Source: Hyphomicrobiales bacterium (lineage in GTDB: Bacteria; Pseudomonadota; Alphaproteobacteria; Rhizobiales; Beijerinckiaceae). From it: a DNA stretch of 64,000 nucleotides. The notes below the pieces were generated by a model. It searched no databases, was not told where the DNA came from, and saw nothing but the letters and a program-made list of their open reading frames with translations. The stretch lies in the NCBI GenBank assembly GCA_028290405.1, contig JAQGJX010000086.1, positions 1-64,000 on the forward strand, in the 5' to 3' direction. The position numbers and the translations under genes were made by a program. Positions 46,449 through 57,651 of this stretch are shown here, one piece after another (within the stretch, counting starts at the first letter, position 1; each line of letters begins with the position of its first letter).

Positions 46449-46907
46449 TCAGGGCCGTTCGCGCTCCTGCGCGGCCTGCCAGGTGAGGACGAAATACATG
46501 GCTATGAGGGCGATGTAGAGGCCCAGCATCAGCACCCCGCCGGAGAAGTAGGCGGGCAGCAGAACGGTCGCCAGCGCCTCGCCCGCGGCCGTCCCCAGCC
46601 ACAGCACCCCGCCCCAGGGCGCGGCGAGCCACAGGCCCACGGCCGCCACCAGATCGGCCACGGCGAAGAACGCGATCGCCACCGCCGCCTGCATGGGCAG
46701 CGCGTCGAAGGGGACCGGCCCGCTCCAAAGGATGTTGATCCATTGCGCGACGCCGAACAGCATCCACAGCAGGGCCATGCCGCGCATGAAGACGACAAGC
46801 AGCATGCCCCAGCGGGTGGCGGCGCGACGCTTGCGCTCGGCCTCCGCGCCGACGTGGATCACTTCCGGGTCGTTCTCTGTGCGGGTGGCGGCGTGACGCA
46901 AGACCAT
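46449..46907 (-). CDS. DUF6163-like four-helix membrane protein
   Basis: The protein has 152 aa from the ATG at 46907. Four hydrophobic segments are visible (WGMLLVVFMRGMALLWMLFG; MQAAVAIAFFAVADLVAAVGLWLA; GGVLWLGTAAGEALATVLLP; VLMLGLYIALIAMYFVLTW, each cited by start). The position between ldtR and hemB is conserved in Hyphomicrobiales. The function is unknown. It is divergent from hemB. Confidence 0.68.
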   Translation of the reverse strand: MVLRHAATRTENDPEVIHVGAEAERKRRAATRWGMLLVVFMRGMALLWMLFGVAQWINILWSGPVPFDALPMQAAVAIAFFAVADLVAAVGLWLAAPWGGVLWLGTAAGEALATVLLPAYFSGGVLMLGLYIALIAMYFVLTWQAAQERERP

Positions 46908-46921
46908 GGGGACGGACGTAG

Positions 46922-48022
<1,101 letters not shown>

Positions 48023-48028
48023 GGTCCC

Positions 48029-48220
48029 TCACGCCCCGTCGGTGATCCGCCTGAACTGCTCTCGCGCGCCCTGACGCAACTCGCCCCAGGTGCGGTCCAC
48101 GCGGTCCCAGTTCACCAGCGGACCGTCCGAACCGCCCTGCACCATCCGGCGCTGGTCGACGACGTACGCGCCGCCGATGGTGAGGATCACGCCAAAGATC
48201 AGGCCGATAAGAAAACGCAT
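48029..48220 (-). CDS. Small single-helix membrane protein of unknown function
   Basis: The protein has 63 aa. It consists of an N-terminal membrane helix (MRFLIGLIFGVILTIGGAYV) and a soluble tail with VNWDRVDRTWGELRQGAREQ. It is convergent with hemB, with a 6-bp gap. The pattern resembles a small protein often found in related genomes, but no function is known to me. Confidence 0.6.
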   Translation of the reverse strand: MRFLIGLIFGVILTIGGAYVVDQRRMVQGGSDGPLVNWDRVDRTWGELRQGAREQFRRITDGA

Positions 48221-48346
48221 GGGTGCGGTGCTCCAGTTGGAGCGACAACGCCCGGGCGGGCGATCCGTTGCGCGGGGGATCTCACACCACGCGCCTCCCG
48301 GCGCCCGGCCCCCTCGACCGAAGACAGCCCAGCGTTCCGGCGCCGC

Positions 48347-49501
48347 TCACCCGCGCTTGAACGTCCACTCCGGCCGCGCGGCGCGCACCATCATCATCTC
48401 GGCGATGTTCTGCATGGTGAGCAGCCCCACGATGGCCCCGCCCTCGTCCACCACGCTGATCGCCGGCGCGCCAAGGCGCGTCATTTCGCGCACGCCGAAG
48501 TCGAGCGCGTCCGCCCGGCGCACGCTGGGCGCGGGCGCCTGCAGCGCATCGGCGACAGGGGCGGACGGGCCGGTCGCGCGCAGCGCGTTGATGAGCCCTT
48601 CGCGGGTCAGGAGCCCGATGGGCTTGGCGAAGCCGTCCACCACCGGGAACTCGTGCTGCGCGGTCGCCAGCAGCACGTCCACCGCCTCCGCAAGGCTGGC
48701 CGACATGGGGATGGTGACGAAGCGGGTCTCCATGGCGTCGGCGACCGACAGGTTGCTCGTCACCTCCTCGATCACGCTGGACTGCGCTTCGGCGGCGGCG
48801 GCCATGTAGACGAAGATCGCGATGAAGATGAGCAGCGGGTGGCCCCAGAGCAGGCCCGCGAAGCCGAACGCCAGCGCCATCATCTGGCCGATGCGGGCGG
48901 AGATCTGCATGGCCCGCCGCTTTTCCATGCGCATGGCGAGCAGCGCGTTCAGCACGCGCCCGCCGTCCATGGGAAACGCCGGAAGCATGTTGAACGCCAC
49001 CAGAAAGATGTTGGCGCTGGCCAGCCGGGCCAGCAGGCTGACGTTGGGGTCCTCCACCCGGCTCAGCCCCTCGGAAACCGCCGTCGTGTCCGACGTGGCG
49101 TTGAGATAGATCAGCAGCACGGCGGCGATGACGACGTTGACCGCCGGGCCCGCGACCGCGACCGCAAGCTGTTCGCCGGGCCGCTCCGGCATGCGCTCCA
49201 GCGAGGCCACGCCGCCGATGGGCAGCAGCACGACGTCGGGCGTCTGGATGCCGAAGCGCCGCGCCATGAGGATGTGTCCGAACTCGTGGGCCAGCACGCA
49301 GGCGAACAGCAGCAGCATGAACGCCACGCCGCTCCACGCCGCGTCCGCCCCGCCGGTTCGCCAGGCCGCGTAGCCGATCCACGCGAGCAGCAACAGGAAG
49401 GTGATGTGAATGCGCACCGCCGTGCCGCCAAGATGGCCGACGGTCAGCGACCACGGCAACGTTGCGGCTGCAGGCGCGGGAGTCGTGTTCGGCACGGACA
49501 T
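48347..49501 (-). CDS. Site-2-protease-like M50 metallopeptidase with CBS domains
   Basis: The protein has 384 aa from the ATG at 49501. The zinc motif LAHEFGHILMARRFG and the second motif NMLPAFPMDGGRVLNALLA are intact, among about six membrane helices. A C-terminal CBS pair (SVADAMETRFVTIPM; PAISVVDEGGAIVGLLTMQ) could sense adenine nucleotides. The family cleaves within membranes. The physiological substrate of this CBS-containing type is not known. Confidence 0.9.
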   Translation of the reverse strand: MSVPNTTPAPAAATLPWSLTVGHLGGTAVRIHITFLLLLAWIGYAAWRTGGADAAWSGVAFMLLLFACVLAHEFGHILMARRFGIQTPDVVLLPIGGVASLERMPERPGEQLAVAVAGPAVNVVIAAVLLIYLNATSDTTAVSEGLSRVEDPNVSLLARLASANIFLVAFNMLPAFPMDGGRVLNALLAMRMEKRRAMQISARIGQMMALAFGFAGLLWGHPLLIFIAIFVYMAAAAEAQSSVIEEVTSNLSVADAMETRFVTIPMSASLAEAVDVLLATAQHEFPVVDGFAKPIGLLTREGLINALRATGPSAPVADALQAPAPSVRRADALDFGVREMTRLGAPAISVVDEGGAIVGLLTMQNIAEMMMVRAARPEWTFKRG

Positions 49502-49699
49502 GGGCACTCCGGGTCGCGGGGTCGCCAGCCCGCCTAATGTGGGCCGTTGCGAACTCTGGCGCAATGCTTGACGCGCGCCCGTTCGGGCTTTGCGGGACTA
49601 TGGCCCTTCAAGGCGGACGCCCCGCTCCACTTGCAGCGCCCCCCGCCGGTCCCCACATTCATCCTCGCCCCGGGCGTATCCGGGGCAGGAGCGCGCCGC

Positions 49700-50167
49700 A
49701 TGACCAACAGCCCCGCCTACACGCCCGTTTCGTCGCCCGACCTGCCCGCCCGCGCGCTGGACGGCGTGCGCACGCGCCGCATCGTGGCCGTGGGGTTCGA
49801 CCTCATCTTCGTCTCGATCATCGTGGGATTGCTGTTCATCGTGCTCAGCGTGCTGGGCGTGGTGACCTTCGGCCTCACCTGGCTGCTGATTCCGCCGCTG
49901 TTTCCGGCCGTGGCGCTGTTCTACAACGGCCTCACCATTTCGGGCTGGCGCCACGCGACGCCCGGCATGCGGCTGATGGACCTCGAGATGCGCCTGACCG
50001 ACGGCGGCCGCACGCCGTTCATCAACGCGGCCGCGCACGCGGTGCTGTTCTATCTGAGCTGGACCATACTGAGCCCCATCGTGCTCGCGGTGGCGCTGGT
50101 GGCGCGCAACAAGCGCTGCCTGCACGACATGCTCGCCGGCGTCGTCGTCACGCGCCGCCAGTTCTGA
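49700..50167 (+). CDS. RDD-family membrane protein
   Basis: The protein has 155 aa from the ATG at 49700, preceded by AGGAG. The RDD core is GVRTRRIVAVGFDLIFVSII, with HATPGMRLMDLEMRLTDGG and KRCLHDMLAGVVVTRR. Three membrane helices are visible. The function is unknown; a transport role has been proposed for the family. The next gene, an aminoacyl-protein transferase, follows after 73 bp. Confidence 0.85.
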   Translation: MTNSPAYTPVSSPDLPARALDGVRTRRIVAVGFDLIFVSIIVGLLFIVLSVLGVVTFGLTWLLIPPLFPAVALFYNGLTISGWRHATPGMRLMDLEMRLTDGGRTPFINAAAHAVLFYLSWTILSPIVLAVALVARNKRCLHDMLAGVVVTRRQF

Positions 50168-50240
50168 GGCGCTTCCCCTGCGCGCCGCGGCGGTGATACG
50201 CTACCGCGATGCGCGGTCCTGAGACGGGAGAATTGGAAGC

Positions 50241-50990
50241 GTGACGAGCGAACCGCGCGACGCGCCGCAGTTTTACCTGACTTCTCCCTCGCCCTGCCCG
50301 TACCTGCCGGGCCGCGAGGAGCGCAAGGTGTTCACGCACCTGATCGGGCGCCGCGCCGCGACGCTCAACAACACGCTGACCGAGAGCGGCTTCCGCCGCT
50401 CGCAAACCATCGCCTACCGCCCCGCCTGCGAGGAGTGCCGCGCCTGCGTGTCCGTGCGCGTGGTGGTCGACGACTTCGCCATGACGCGCAACATGCGCCG
50501 CGTGATGGAGCGCAACGAGGACCTCGTGGGCGCCGCCCTGCCGGCGCGCCCCACCTCGGAGCAATACTCCCTGTTCCGCCACTACCTCGACCGCCGCCAT
50601 TCGGACGGCGGCATGGCGGACATGAACGTGCTCGACTACACGATGATGATCGAAGACAGCCACGTGGACACGCGCGTGGTGGAATACCGCCGCCGGGGCC
50701 CGGACACGGCCATCAACGGCCGCGGCGCCGGCCCGCTGCTCGCCGTCTGCCTGACCGACGTGCTCGCCGACGGGCTATCCATGGTCTACTCGTTCTACGA
50801 GCCCGACGAGACGGACCGCTCGCTCGGCACCTTCATGATTCTCGACCACATCGCCCGCGCCCGGAAGCTCGGCCTGCCGCATCTTTATCTCGGCTACTGG
50901 GTCGAGGGCTCCCGCAAGATGGCCTACAAGGCGCGCTTCCTGCCGCAGGAGCGGCTCGGCATGGACGGCTGGGAGCGGGTGGAGGGGTAG
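50241..50990 (+). CDS. bpt: Aminoacyl-tRNA-protein transferase (Bpt/Ate type)
   Basis: The protein has 249 aa from a GTG. The N-terminal [32 protein letters not shown] and the C-terminal [21 protein letters not shown] match bacterial leucyl/arginyl-protein transferases. It adds a destabilising residue (leucine for Bpt) to proteins with N-terminal Asp/Glu, directing them to ClpAP. Length and lineage favour Bpt, but Ate specificity cannot be ruled out. Confidence 0.88.
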   Translation: MTSEPRDAPQFYLTSPSPCPYLPGREERKVFTHLIGRRAATLNNTLTESGFRRSQTIAYRPACEECRACVSVRVVVDDFAMTRNMRRVMERNEDLVGAALPARPTSEQYSLFRHYLDRRHSDGGMADMNVLDYTMMIEDSHVDTRVVEYRRRGPDTAINGRGAGPLLAVCLTDVLADGLSMVYSFYEPDETDRSLGTFMILDHIARARKLGLPHLYLGYWVEGSRKMAYKARFLPQERLGMDGWERVEG

Positions 50991-51027
50991 CGGCGAGAGC
51001 GGTCAGGCTCCATCAATCCGCACGTAC

Positions 51028-51051
51028 CCTTCTCCCGCGCGCGGGAGAAGG
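51028..51051. repeat. Perfect 24-bp palindrome between convergent bpt and parC
   Basis: CCTTCTCCCGCG is followed at once by its reverse complement. It lies between two convergent genes and may act as a bidirectional terminator or be a copy of a dispersed REP-like element. Confidence 0.6.
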
Positions 51052-51061
51052 AGGCGGCCGA

Positions 51062-53308
51062 TCAGAACTTGTTGTTCTTCGGGAACCCCTTGGGCGGCAA
51101 CCTGCCCGCTTCCGCCCTGGCGCCGATCCACTCCTTCAGCTCCGCGCCGCCGAGCGCGAAATTGCGGCCGGCGCTGTCCTGCCAGGTGAGGCCGTCGGCC
51201 AGCTTGAAGACGCGGGCGTCCGACAAGCCGCCGTCCTTGTAGCGTTGCAGGCGAACGCCCTTGCCGCGCGCCATTTCGGGAACCTGGTCGAGCGGGAACG
51301 CCAGCAGCTTGCGGTTCTCGCCGATGGTCGCAACGTGGTCGCCGTCCGCAGGGACGATCACCGCGACGCGCCCCCCGGCGTCCACGCTCAGCAGGCCCTT
51401 GCCCTTGCGGGTGCCGCCGACCATCTCGTCCTGCGGCGCCACGAAGCCGCGCCCGTCGTAGGACACGACCAGCATTTTCGCGCCCGGCCGGTAGACGAAC
51501 ATGGTGAACACGTCCGCGCCCTCGTCGAGGTCCGCCATCAACCGCACCGGCTCGCCGAAACCGCGCCCGCCGGGCAGTTTGGAGCCCTCCAGGGTGAACA
51601 CCCGTCCGTTCGTGGCCACCAGCAGAAGCTTCGAGGTGGTCTCGGCGTGCAGCGATATCAGCAGCGAATCGTCGCCCTTGAACGCCACGCCCGACACGTC
51701 CGCCTGATGCCCCTTCACGGCGCGGATCCAGCCCTTGCGGCTGACCAGCACGGTGATCGGCTCGCGCTCGATCATCGCCTCGGAGAGATCGAAATCAGCC
51801 CCGTGGGGCGCCAGTTCGAACGTCGTGCGGCGCTTGCCGACCCCCTTGTCGGCCGGGAACTTCTTCTTGATGTCGCGGATCTGGGCCTGAATGGTCTTCC
51901 ACTGCTTCGCCTCGTCGGCGACCAGGTCCTCAAGGCCGGTCTTCTCAGCCACCAGCCCGTCATGCTCCGTGCGCAACTGCATTTCCTCGATGCGGCGCAG
52001 CGCCCGCAGGCGGGTGTCGAGAATGTAGTTCGCCTGCACGTCAGAGAGCGCGAAGCGCGCCTTCAACGCGTCCTTCGGCTCGTCCTCCTCGCGGATGATG
52101 CGGATCACCTCGTCCAGATGCAGGAAGACGATGAGCATGCCGGCCAGCACTTCGAGCCGGTGCTCGATCTGCTTCAGCCGGAACTTCGAGCGCCGCACAA
52201 GCACCACGCGACGGTGGTCCAGCCATTGCTTCAGCGCCTCGTGCAGCGCCACGACGCGCGGCACGACGCCGTCCACCAGCACGTTCATGTTGAGCGGAAA
52301 GCGGTTCTCCAGCTCCGACAGGCGGAACACGGATTCCATCATCATCGCGGGATCGACGTTGCGGGCGCGCGGCTCGATGACGACCCGCACGTCCTCCGCC
52401 GATTCGTCGCGCACTTCGGCCACCAGCGGCAGCTTCTTGTCGTCAACCAGCTCGGCCAGCTTCTCGATCAGCCGGCTCTTCTGCACCCCATAGGGAATCT
52501 CGGTGACGACCGCGACCCACATGCCGCGCGCGGATTCCTCGCGGCTCCAGCGCGCCCGCACGCGGAACGAGCCGCGTCCGGTGCGATAGGCCTCCTGGAT
52601 CGTCTCCGGCGTATCGACGATGATTCCGCCCGTGGGAAAGTCCGGGCCGGGCACGAAGGCCAGCAATTGCTCGGTGGTCGCCTGCGGATGGGTGACCAGG
52701 TACAGCGCAGCGTCGCACAGCTCCGCCACGTTGTGCGGGGGAATGGAGGTCGCCATGCCCACCGCGATGCCCTGCGAGCCGTTGGCGAGCAGGTTCGGGA
52801 AGGCGGCCGGGAGCACGATGGGCTCCTGCTGGTCGCCTGAGTAATTGTCGCGGAAGTCGATCGAATCCTCGTCGATCCCCTCCAGCAGCAGGCGCGCGAC
52901 GTCCGTCATGCGCGCCTCGGTGTAGCGGTAGGCGGCCGCCGAATCGCCGTCGATGTTGCCGAAGTTGCCCTGCCCGTCCACCAGCGGATAACGCGAGGCG
53001 AAATCCTGCGCGAGGCGCACCAGGGCGTCATAGATCGCCTGGTCCCCGTGGGGATGGAACGAACCCATCACGTCGCCGACGATCTTCGCGCTTTTCTTGA
53101 ACGGCGTGCCGGGGTCCAGCCGCAGGATCTGCATGCCGTAGAGAATGCGCCGATGCACCGGCTTCAGCCCGTCGCGCGCGTCCGGCAGCGCCCGCCCCAT
53201 GATGGTCGAGAGCGCATAGGCGAGATAACGCTCCTCGAGCGCCTCACGGAGGTTGACGACATCGCCTACGGGCTCGCCCGCGGCAGGTGGATCGACGTTT
53301 TTTCCCAT
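51062..53308 (-). CDS. parC: DNA topoisomerase IV subunit A
   Basis: The protein has 748 aa. The catalytic tyrosine is in [10 protein letters not shown], and [17 protein letters not shown] and [18 protein letters not shown] are conserved. The shorter, GyrA-box-poor C-terminal domain fits ParC rather than GyrA. The quinolone-determining loop reads [15 protein letters not shown], with Gln where E. coli ParC has Ser80. It decatenates daughter chromosomes with ParE. Confidence 0.94.
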   Translation of the reverse strand: MGKNVDPPAAGEPVGDVVNLREALEERYLAYALSTIMGRALPDARDGLKPVHRRILYGMQILRLDPGTPFKKSAKIVGDVMGSFHPHGDQAIYDALVRLAQDFASRYPLVDGQGNFGNIDGDSAAAYRYTEARMTDVARLLLEGIDEDSIDFRDNYSGDQQEPIVLPAAFPNLLANGSQGIAVGMATSIPPHNVAELCDAALYLVTHPQATTEQLLAFVPGPDFPTGGIIVDTPETIQEAYRTGRGSFRVRARWSREESARGMWVAVVTEIPYGVQKSRLIEKLAELVDDKKLPLVAEVRDESAEDVRVVIEPRARNVDPAMMMESVFRLSELENRFPLNMNVLVDGVVPRVVALHEALKQWLDHRRVVLVRRSKFRLKQIEHRLEVLAGMLIVFLHLDEVIRIIREEDEPKDALKARFALSDVQANYILDTRLRALRRIEEMQLRTEHDGLVAEKTGLEDLVADEAKQWKTIQAQIRDIKKKFPADKGVGKRRTTFELAPHGADFDLSEAMIEREPITVLVSRKGWIRAVKGHQADVSGVAFKGDDSLLISLHAETTSKLLLVATNGRVFTLEGSKLPGGRGFGEPVRLMADLDEGADVFTMFVYRPGAKMLVVSYDGRGFVAPQDEMVGGTRKGKGLLSVDAGGRVAVIVPADGDHVATIGENRKLLAFPLDQVPEMARGKGVRLQRYKDGGLSDARVFKLADGLTWQDSAGRNFALGGAELKEWIGARAEAGRLPPKGFPKNNKF

Positions 53309-53567
53309 GACACCCGGTTACAGGAGCGCCTGAGTCGCCGCAAGTTCCTGTTCTGTCCCATTTCGTCGCGCCGTTGAGGTTACCGGGAAGTTTACACAGG
53401 TGTTGCATTGCTGCACTTGCGAACCAAATCCCGCGCGGTTACACCCCGGCTTCTCTTTTTAGCCGCCTTTTAGCGGATCACTTGCCACACTTTCGCGTTG
53501 TGACGACGCGCACATGGATTGCTGCGCCCGCTCGAGGCGGCGAACCACACCGATGGAACCAGAAACG

Positions 53568-53780
53568 ATGTCCACGTGGACCCGGTCGAAACTTGCCAAG
53601 ACGCTCTCGCTCGGCGTGATCGCCAGCGCCCTCGCCCTCGGGCTAACCCTGATCATGATGCCCGTGTCGGGCCCTGTCGAGGCGCGCGAAGAGACGTCCG
53701 CCGAATGCCGGGTGATTCAGGTGGCGCTCGACGAGGGCTACAGCATCTCCCGGGTGGAGGAGCGCCGCGTCTGCGAGTGA
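53568..53780 (+). CDS. Small secreted or membrane-anchored protein of unknown function
   Basis: The protein has 70 aa from the ATG at 53568; an ATG at 53553 is the alternative. A basic N-terminus and hydrophobic stretch (LSLGVIASALALGLTLIMM) form a signal or anchor. The short mature part has two cysteines (AECRVIQVAL; EERRVCE), possibly one disulfide. It is followed by a strong terminator, which supports a real transcript. No family was recognised. Confidence 0.6.
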   Translation: MSTWTRSKLAKTLSLGVIASALALGLTLIMMPVSGPVEAREETSAECRVIQVALDEGYSISRVEERRVCE

Positions 53781-53802
53781 CGGCGGGCCAGCCGCATCTG
53801 CG

Positions 53803-53828
53803 AAAGCCCGGCGCGCGCCGGGCTTTTT
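53803..53828 (+). terminator. Rho-independent terminator
   Basis: AAAGCCCGGC-N4-GCCGGGC is followed by TTTTT, 22 bp after the small secreted-protein gene. Confidence 0.9.
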
Positions 53829-53878
53829 GATTCGCTCGGCGCGAAGCCCGTCACGCGAGCCTCGCCGCGAACCCTGCG

Positions 53879-54601
53879 TCAGGGCAGCGAGCGCAAACGG
53901 GCGAGATACGTCCTGCGCGCCTCGGGCTCCGGCAGGCCGCGCGGCGCCAGCACGTCGCGCTCCAGAAAGTGCCCCGTCAGTTCGAACGCCGAGAGCACTT
54001 CCTCGACCTCCGGTCGCGCCTCCAGCGCGCGCAGGAAGGGCGGCAGGGCGAAAAGCCGCGCCGCATAGGGCGCGCCCGCGTCCCGGCTGACGGCGCGGCC
54101 GGTCCGGGGCGACACGTACAGGAGGTCCGTCCGCTGGCCTGTGGCGGCGCAGCTGTCGAGATCGAGCCCGAAGCCAAGTTCGCCCAGCACGGCGAGTTCG
54201 AACCGGACCATGAGGGGCGGCGCCAAGCCGGGATCGCCAAGATGCTCCGCGAGCGCCTCCGCCATGCGCCAGATCCCCTCGTGGGGATCGCGCTCGGGCA
54301 GGAAGCGCAGCCAGTCCGCGACGAGGTTGAGGCCCGCCAGCGCCAGGCCGGATTCCATGATGGCGCCCGCGCGCTCGCGCACGACCTCGACGGCGTACAG
54401 CCCCAGGTGCTCTTCCAGCCGCGCGCGCCAGACGAGGCTGACGCTGTTGCCCGGCTGCAGGAACGGCTGCATGCGGCGCGAGCGCCCGCCCTTGACGATG
54501 CCCATGTGGCGGCCGTGCTCGCGCGTCATCGTCTCCAGGATGACGCTGCTCTCGCCATGCCGCTTCACGCCGATGATGAGCCCGTCGTCACGCCATTCCA
54601 T
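53879..54601 (-). CDS. recO: DNA repair protein RecO
   Basis: The protein has 240 aa. The N-terminal OB fold is MEWRDDGLIIGVKRHGESSVILETMTREHGRH (cited by its start), with GRSRRMQPFLQPGNSVSLVWRARLEEHLG, and the C-terminal helical domain contains LGFGLDLDSCAATG. It loads RecA with RecR in recombinational repair. It lies downstream of an MFS transporter gene. Confidence 0.92.
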   Translation of the reverse strand: MEWRDDGLIIGVKRHGESSVILETMTREHGRHMGIVKGGRSRRMQPFLQPGNSVSLVWRARLEEHLGLYAVEVVRERAGAIMESGLALAGLNLVADWLRFLPERDPHEGIWRMAEALAEHLGDPGLAPPLMVRFELAVLGELGFGLDLDSCAATGQRTDLLYVSPRTGRAVSRDAGAPYAARLFALPPFLRALEARPEVEEVLSAFELTGHFLERDVLAPRGLPEPEARRTYLARLRSLP

Positions 54602-54625
54602 GCGCCTGAGGCCTCCGGGGTCCGC

Positions 54626-55840
54626 CTACTGGCGCGCGATGCGCGACAGCGCGAGGGCGACCGCGAACAGTCCCAGCATCATGGCGCCGGAGAACAGCGC
54701 GACGCCAGTCCATTGCGCGCTCTCCCAGAACACGCCCCCGAGCGTCCCCGCCACGCCCCCGCCGACATAATAGAACAGGAGATAGAGCGAGGAGGCCTGC
54801 GCTTTGTCCTGCGCCACCATGGCGGGCGCCCAGCCGCTGGCGATGGCGTGCGCGCCGAAGAAACCGAACGTCAGGACCACGAGACCTGCGATCATCGACG
54901 GCAGCCAGTCCGGCGTCATGAGGATCAGGCCCGCGAGGGTGATGAGGATGGAGGCGATGAACACCCGGCCCCTGCCCCACCGGGCCGCCTGCGCGCCCAT
55001 GAAGGCGGACGAGAAACTGCCCACCGGGTAGACGACGAAAACCAGGCCCGCCAGCGTCTGGCTGAGCAGGAAAGGCGCGCCCTGCAGGCGAAAGCCGATG
55101 TAATTGTACACGGCCATGAAGCTGCCGAGCATCAGGAAGCCCGCCGTCAGCAGCAGCGCGATGCCGGGATTGCGCGCGCATGCGCCCATGGAGGCGGCCA
55201 GCTTGCGCAGGTCCGGCGCGCGCGGATGGAAATGGTAGGACGGCGGCAGCGCGCGCCAGAATACGACCGCCGACAGCAGCCCCGTGACGGCGATGCCCGC
55301 CATCGCGAGACGCCACGACCCATAGTCGGCGAGGGTGGCCACCAGCAGGCGCCCCGTCATGCCCCCGAAGGCGCTGCCGCCGATGTATAGCCCCACGGCG
55401 GGCGCGACCGCCTTCGCCTCGATCTCCTCGCCCAGATACGCCAGCGCCACGGCGGGCATGCCGCTCAGCGCAACGCCGGTGAGCGCCCGCAGCCACAGGA
55501 TGTGGCTCCACGCCGGCGCGAACGCCAATGCGAGCGTGAGCACGGACGACGCGATGAGGGCGCCGAGCATCAGCGGCTTGCGCCCGATCACTTCGGACAA
55601 CGTGCTGGCGAACAGCATCGACACCGCCATGGTGGCGGTGGTCAGCGACAGGGCGAGCGAGCTCTCGGCGGCCGAGACGCCAAACGATTGGGTGAACAGC
55701 GGCAGCACGGGCTGGGTGCAGTACAGCAGCGCGAAGATCGAGAAGCCGCAGGAAAAGATCGCGACGTTGATGCGCCGGAACTCCGGCGTCCCCGCGGCGA
55801 TCCGCGCCGGGCGCTCAGCGCCGTCCTCACCGGGCCGCAT
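54626..55840 (-). CDS. MFS transporter, YnfM-like
   Basis: The protein has 404 aa with 12 predicted membrane helices. INVAIFSCGFSIFALLYCTQPVLPLFTQSFGVS is the usual N-terminus of the YnfM/arabinose-efflux-like drug/H+ antiporter group (cited by start), followed by FASTLSEVIGRKPLM (loop 2-3 motif). The substrate is unknown. It interrupts the common parC/recO/era region and is not known to be functionally linked to it. Confidence 0.85.
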   Translation of the reverse strand: MRPGEDGAERPARIAAGTPEFRRINVAIFSCGFSIFALLYCTQPVLPLFTQSFGVSAAESSLALSLTTATMAVSMLFASTLSEVIGRKPLMLGALIASSVLTLALAFAPAWSHILWLRALTGVALSGMPAVALAYLGEEIEAKAVAPAVGLYIGGSAFGGMTGRLLVATLADYGSWRLAMAGIAVTGLLSAVVFWRALPPSYHFHPRAPDLRKLAASMGACARNPGIALLLTAGFLMLGSFMAVYNYIGFRLQGAPFLLSQTLAGLVFVVYPVGSFSSAFMGAQAARWGRGRVFIASILITLAGLILMTPDWLPSMIAGLVVLTFGFFGAHAIASGWAPAMVAQDKAQASSLYLLFYYVGGGVAGTLGGVFWESAQWTGVALFSGAMMLGLFAVALALSRIARQ

Positions 55841-55999
55841 GCGCGGCTCCCTGGTGCAGGGCGCAGTCGGCCGCGCGGCGCCTCCCTCCCCCTAGGAGGG
55901 GGTTGGGGCGGCCACGGCGGCCGGCCAGATCGAGCCGCTGGGAATGCGCACGACCATCGCGCCCGCGTCCAGGGCCCGCAGCGCCGGAGGCGCGCATGC

Positions 56000-56932
56000 T
56001 CACTCCTTGGGGAATTCGAGGCCCATTTCGCGGTAGCGCTCGGGATCGTCAATCCAGTTCTCGCGCACCTTCACGAACAGGAAGAGATGGACCTTCTGCT
56101 CGGCGGCTTCCGCGATCTCCTTGCGGGCGGCGGAGCCGATGGACTTGATGGTGCGGCCGCCCTCCCCCAGCACGATCTTGCGATGGCCCTCGCGGGTCAC
56201 GTAGATCGTCTGCTCGATGCGGGCCGAGCCGTCGGGCAGGTTCTTCCACTGCTCGTTCTCGACGGTGATCTGGTAGGGCAACTCGTCGTGCAGCCGCTCG
56301 AACAGCTTTTCGCGGGTGATTTCGGCCGCCAGCAGGCGCAGAGGCGCGTCGGATATCTGGTCTTCGGGATAAAGCCACGGGCCGGGCTTCATCATGGCGC
56401 CCAGCGTTTCCTTCATCTTCTCGACGCCATGCCCCTTCAGGGCGGAGATCATGAAGGTCTCCTCGAACGGGCAGATGGCGTTGATGGACGCGGTCAGCTC
56501 CAGCAGCTTTTCGACCTCGCACGTGTCGATCTTGTTCAGCGCCAGCGTCTTGCGCTGCTTGACGTGCTTCAGCCGCTCCAGGATGGCGGACGTATCGTCG
56601 TCCAGCCCCTTGCGGGCGTCCACCAGAAGGCAGATCACGTCGGCGTCCGTCGCGCCGCCCCACGCCGAGCCCACCATGGCGCGGTCGAGCCGGCGCTTGG
56701 GCTGGAAGATGCCGGGCGTGTCCACGAAGATGATCTGCGCGTCGCCCGTGATGGCGATGCCCCGCACCTGCATGCGGGTGGTCTGCACCTTGCGCGAGAC
56801 GATGGACACCTTGGCGCCGACCAGCGAATTGAGCAGCGTCGACTTGCCGGCGTTGGGCACGCCGATCAGCGCCACGAATCCGCAGCGCGTCGGGGCTCCC
56901 GTCGTGTCTCGCTCGTCCTGATGTTCGTTCAC
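56000..56932 (-). CDS. era: GTPase Era
   Basis: The protein has 310 aa from a GTG at 56932 overlapping the rnc stop (GTGA). G motifs are GVPNAGKSTLLN, VDTPGIFQP and LNKID. The KH domain VTREGHRKIVLGEGGRTIKSIG is intact. It binds the 3' end of 16S rRNA in 30S assembly and is co-transcribed with rnc as usual. Confidence 0.96.
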   Translation of the reverse strand: MNEHQDERDTTGAPTRCGFVALIGVPNAGKSTLLNSLVGAKVSIVSRKVQTTRMQVRGIAITGDAQIIFVDTPGIFQPKRRLDRAMVGSAWGGATDADVICLLVDARKGLDDDTSAILERLKHVKQRKTLALNKIDTCEVEKLLELTASINAICPFEETFMISALKGHGVEKMKETLGAMMKPGPWLYPEDQISDAPLRLLAAEITREKLFERLHDELPYQITVENEQWKNLPDGSARIEQTIYVTREGHRKIVLGEGGRTIKSIGSAARKEIAEAAEQKVHLFLFVKVRENWIDDPERYREMGLEFPKE

Positions 56933-57651
56933 TGCGCTGCGCGCTCCTTGGTGTCGATCACGCCCTCGCGCGCCATGAAGGCGCGGGCGGCGGCCTGTTC
57001 AGCCAGGCGCTTGGAAGCGCCTTCGGCCTGCATTGCGGGAAAGCCCGAGACTTCCACCGCGATCACGAATTTGGGCGCATGGGCCGGGCCCGAACGGCCA
57101 GCCTCCCGGTACGCCGGCGTCTCCAGTCCCCGCGCCTGCGCCCATTCCTGCAGCGCCGTCTTTGGGTCCCGCAGCGGGCGGCGCGGCTTCATCATCCGCT
57201 CGCTCCAGTAGCGCCCCACGAGATCCCTGGCGGCCGGAAATCCCCCGTCGATGAACACGGCGCCGACCACGGACTCGCAGATGTCGCCCAGGATGGCGAC
57301 TTTCTTGGCGCCGCCCGTCTGCGCCTCGCCGCCGCCAAGACGGACATAATCGCCGATGCCCCACTCGGCCGCGACGTCCGCGCAGGTCTCCTTGCGCACC
57401 AGATCCGCCAGCCTCTGGGACAACTCGCCCTCCGCCGCCTTGGGGAAGGCCGTGTACAGCATATCCGAAATCGCCAGCCCAAGCACCCTGTCGCCCAGGA
57501 ATTCGAGGCGCTGGTAGCTGTCGACCCGCGCGCCCTTGGCGGCGATGGCGCTGACGTGGGTCAGCGCCCGCTCCAGCAGGGTGGGATCGCCGAACCGGTG
57601 GCCGATCTGCTCCTCGAGCGCGGCGATGTCCGGCTTCGGCTTTCGGGGCAT
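56929..57651 (-). CDS. rnc: Ribonuclease III
   Basis: The protein has 240 aa from the ATG at 57651, which overlaps the lepB stop by one base. The catalytic signature QRLEFLGDRVLGLAI and the second acidic site GDICESVVGAVFIDGG are intact, followed by a C-terminal dsRNA-binding domain starting DPKTALQEWAQARG. It processes rRNA precursors and structured mRNAs. Confidence 0.96.
   Translation of the reverse strand: MPRKPKPDIAALEEQIGHRFGDPTLLERALTHVSAIAAKGARVDSYQRLEFLGDRVLGLAISDMLYTAFPKAAEGELSQRLADLVRKETCADVAAEWGIGDYVRLGGGEAQTGGAKKVAILGDICESVVGAVFIDGGFPAARDLVGRYWSERMMKPRRPLRDPKTALQEWAQARGLETPAYREAGRSGPAHAPKFVIAVEVSGFPAMQAEGASKRLAEQAAARAFMAREGVIDTKERAAQ

Noticed and set aside
50435-52840. Long plus-strand open frame across bpt and parC
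   Set aside because: It runs through two well-supported genes in another frame or strand and has the Arg/Ala/His-rich composition of high-GC shadows.
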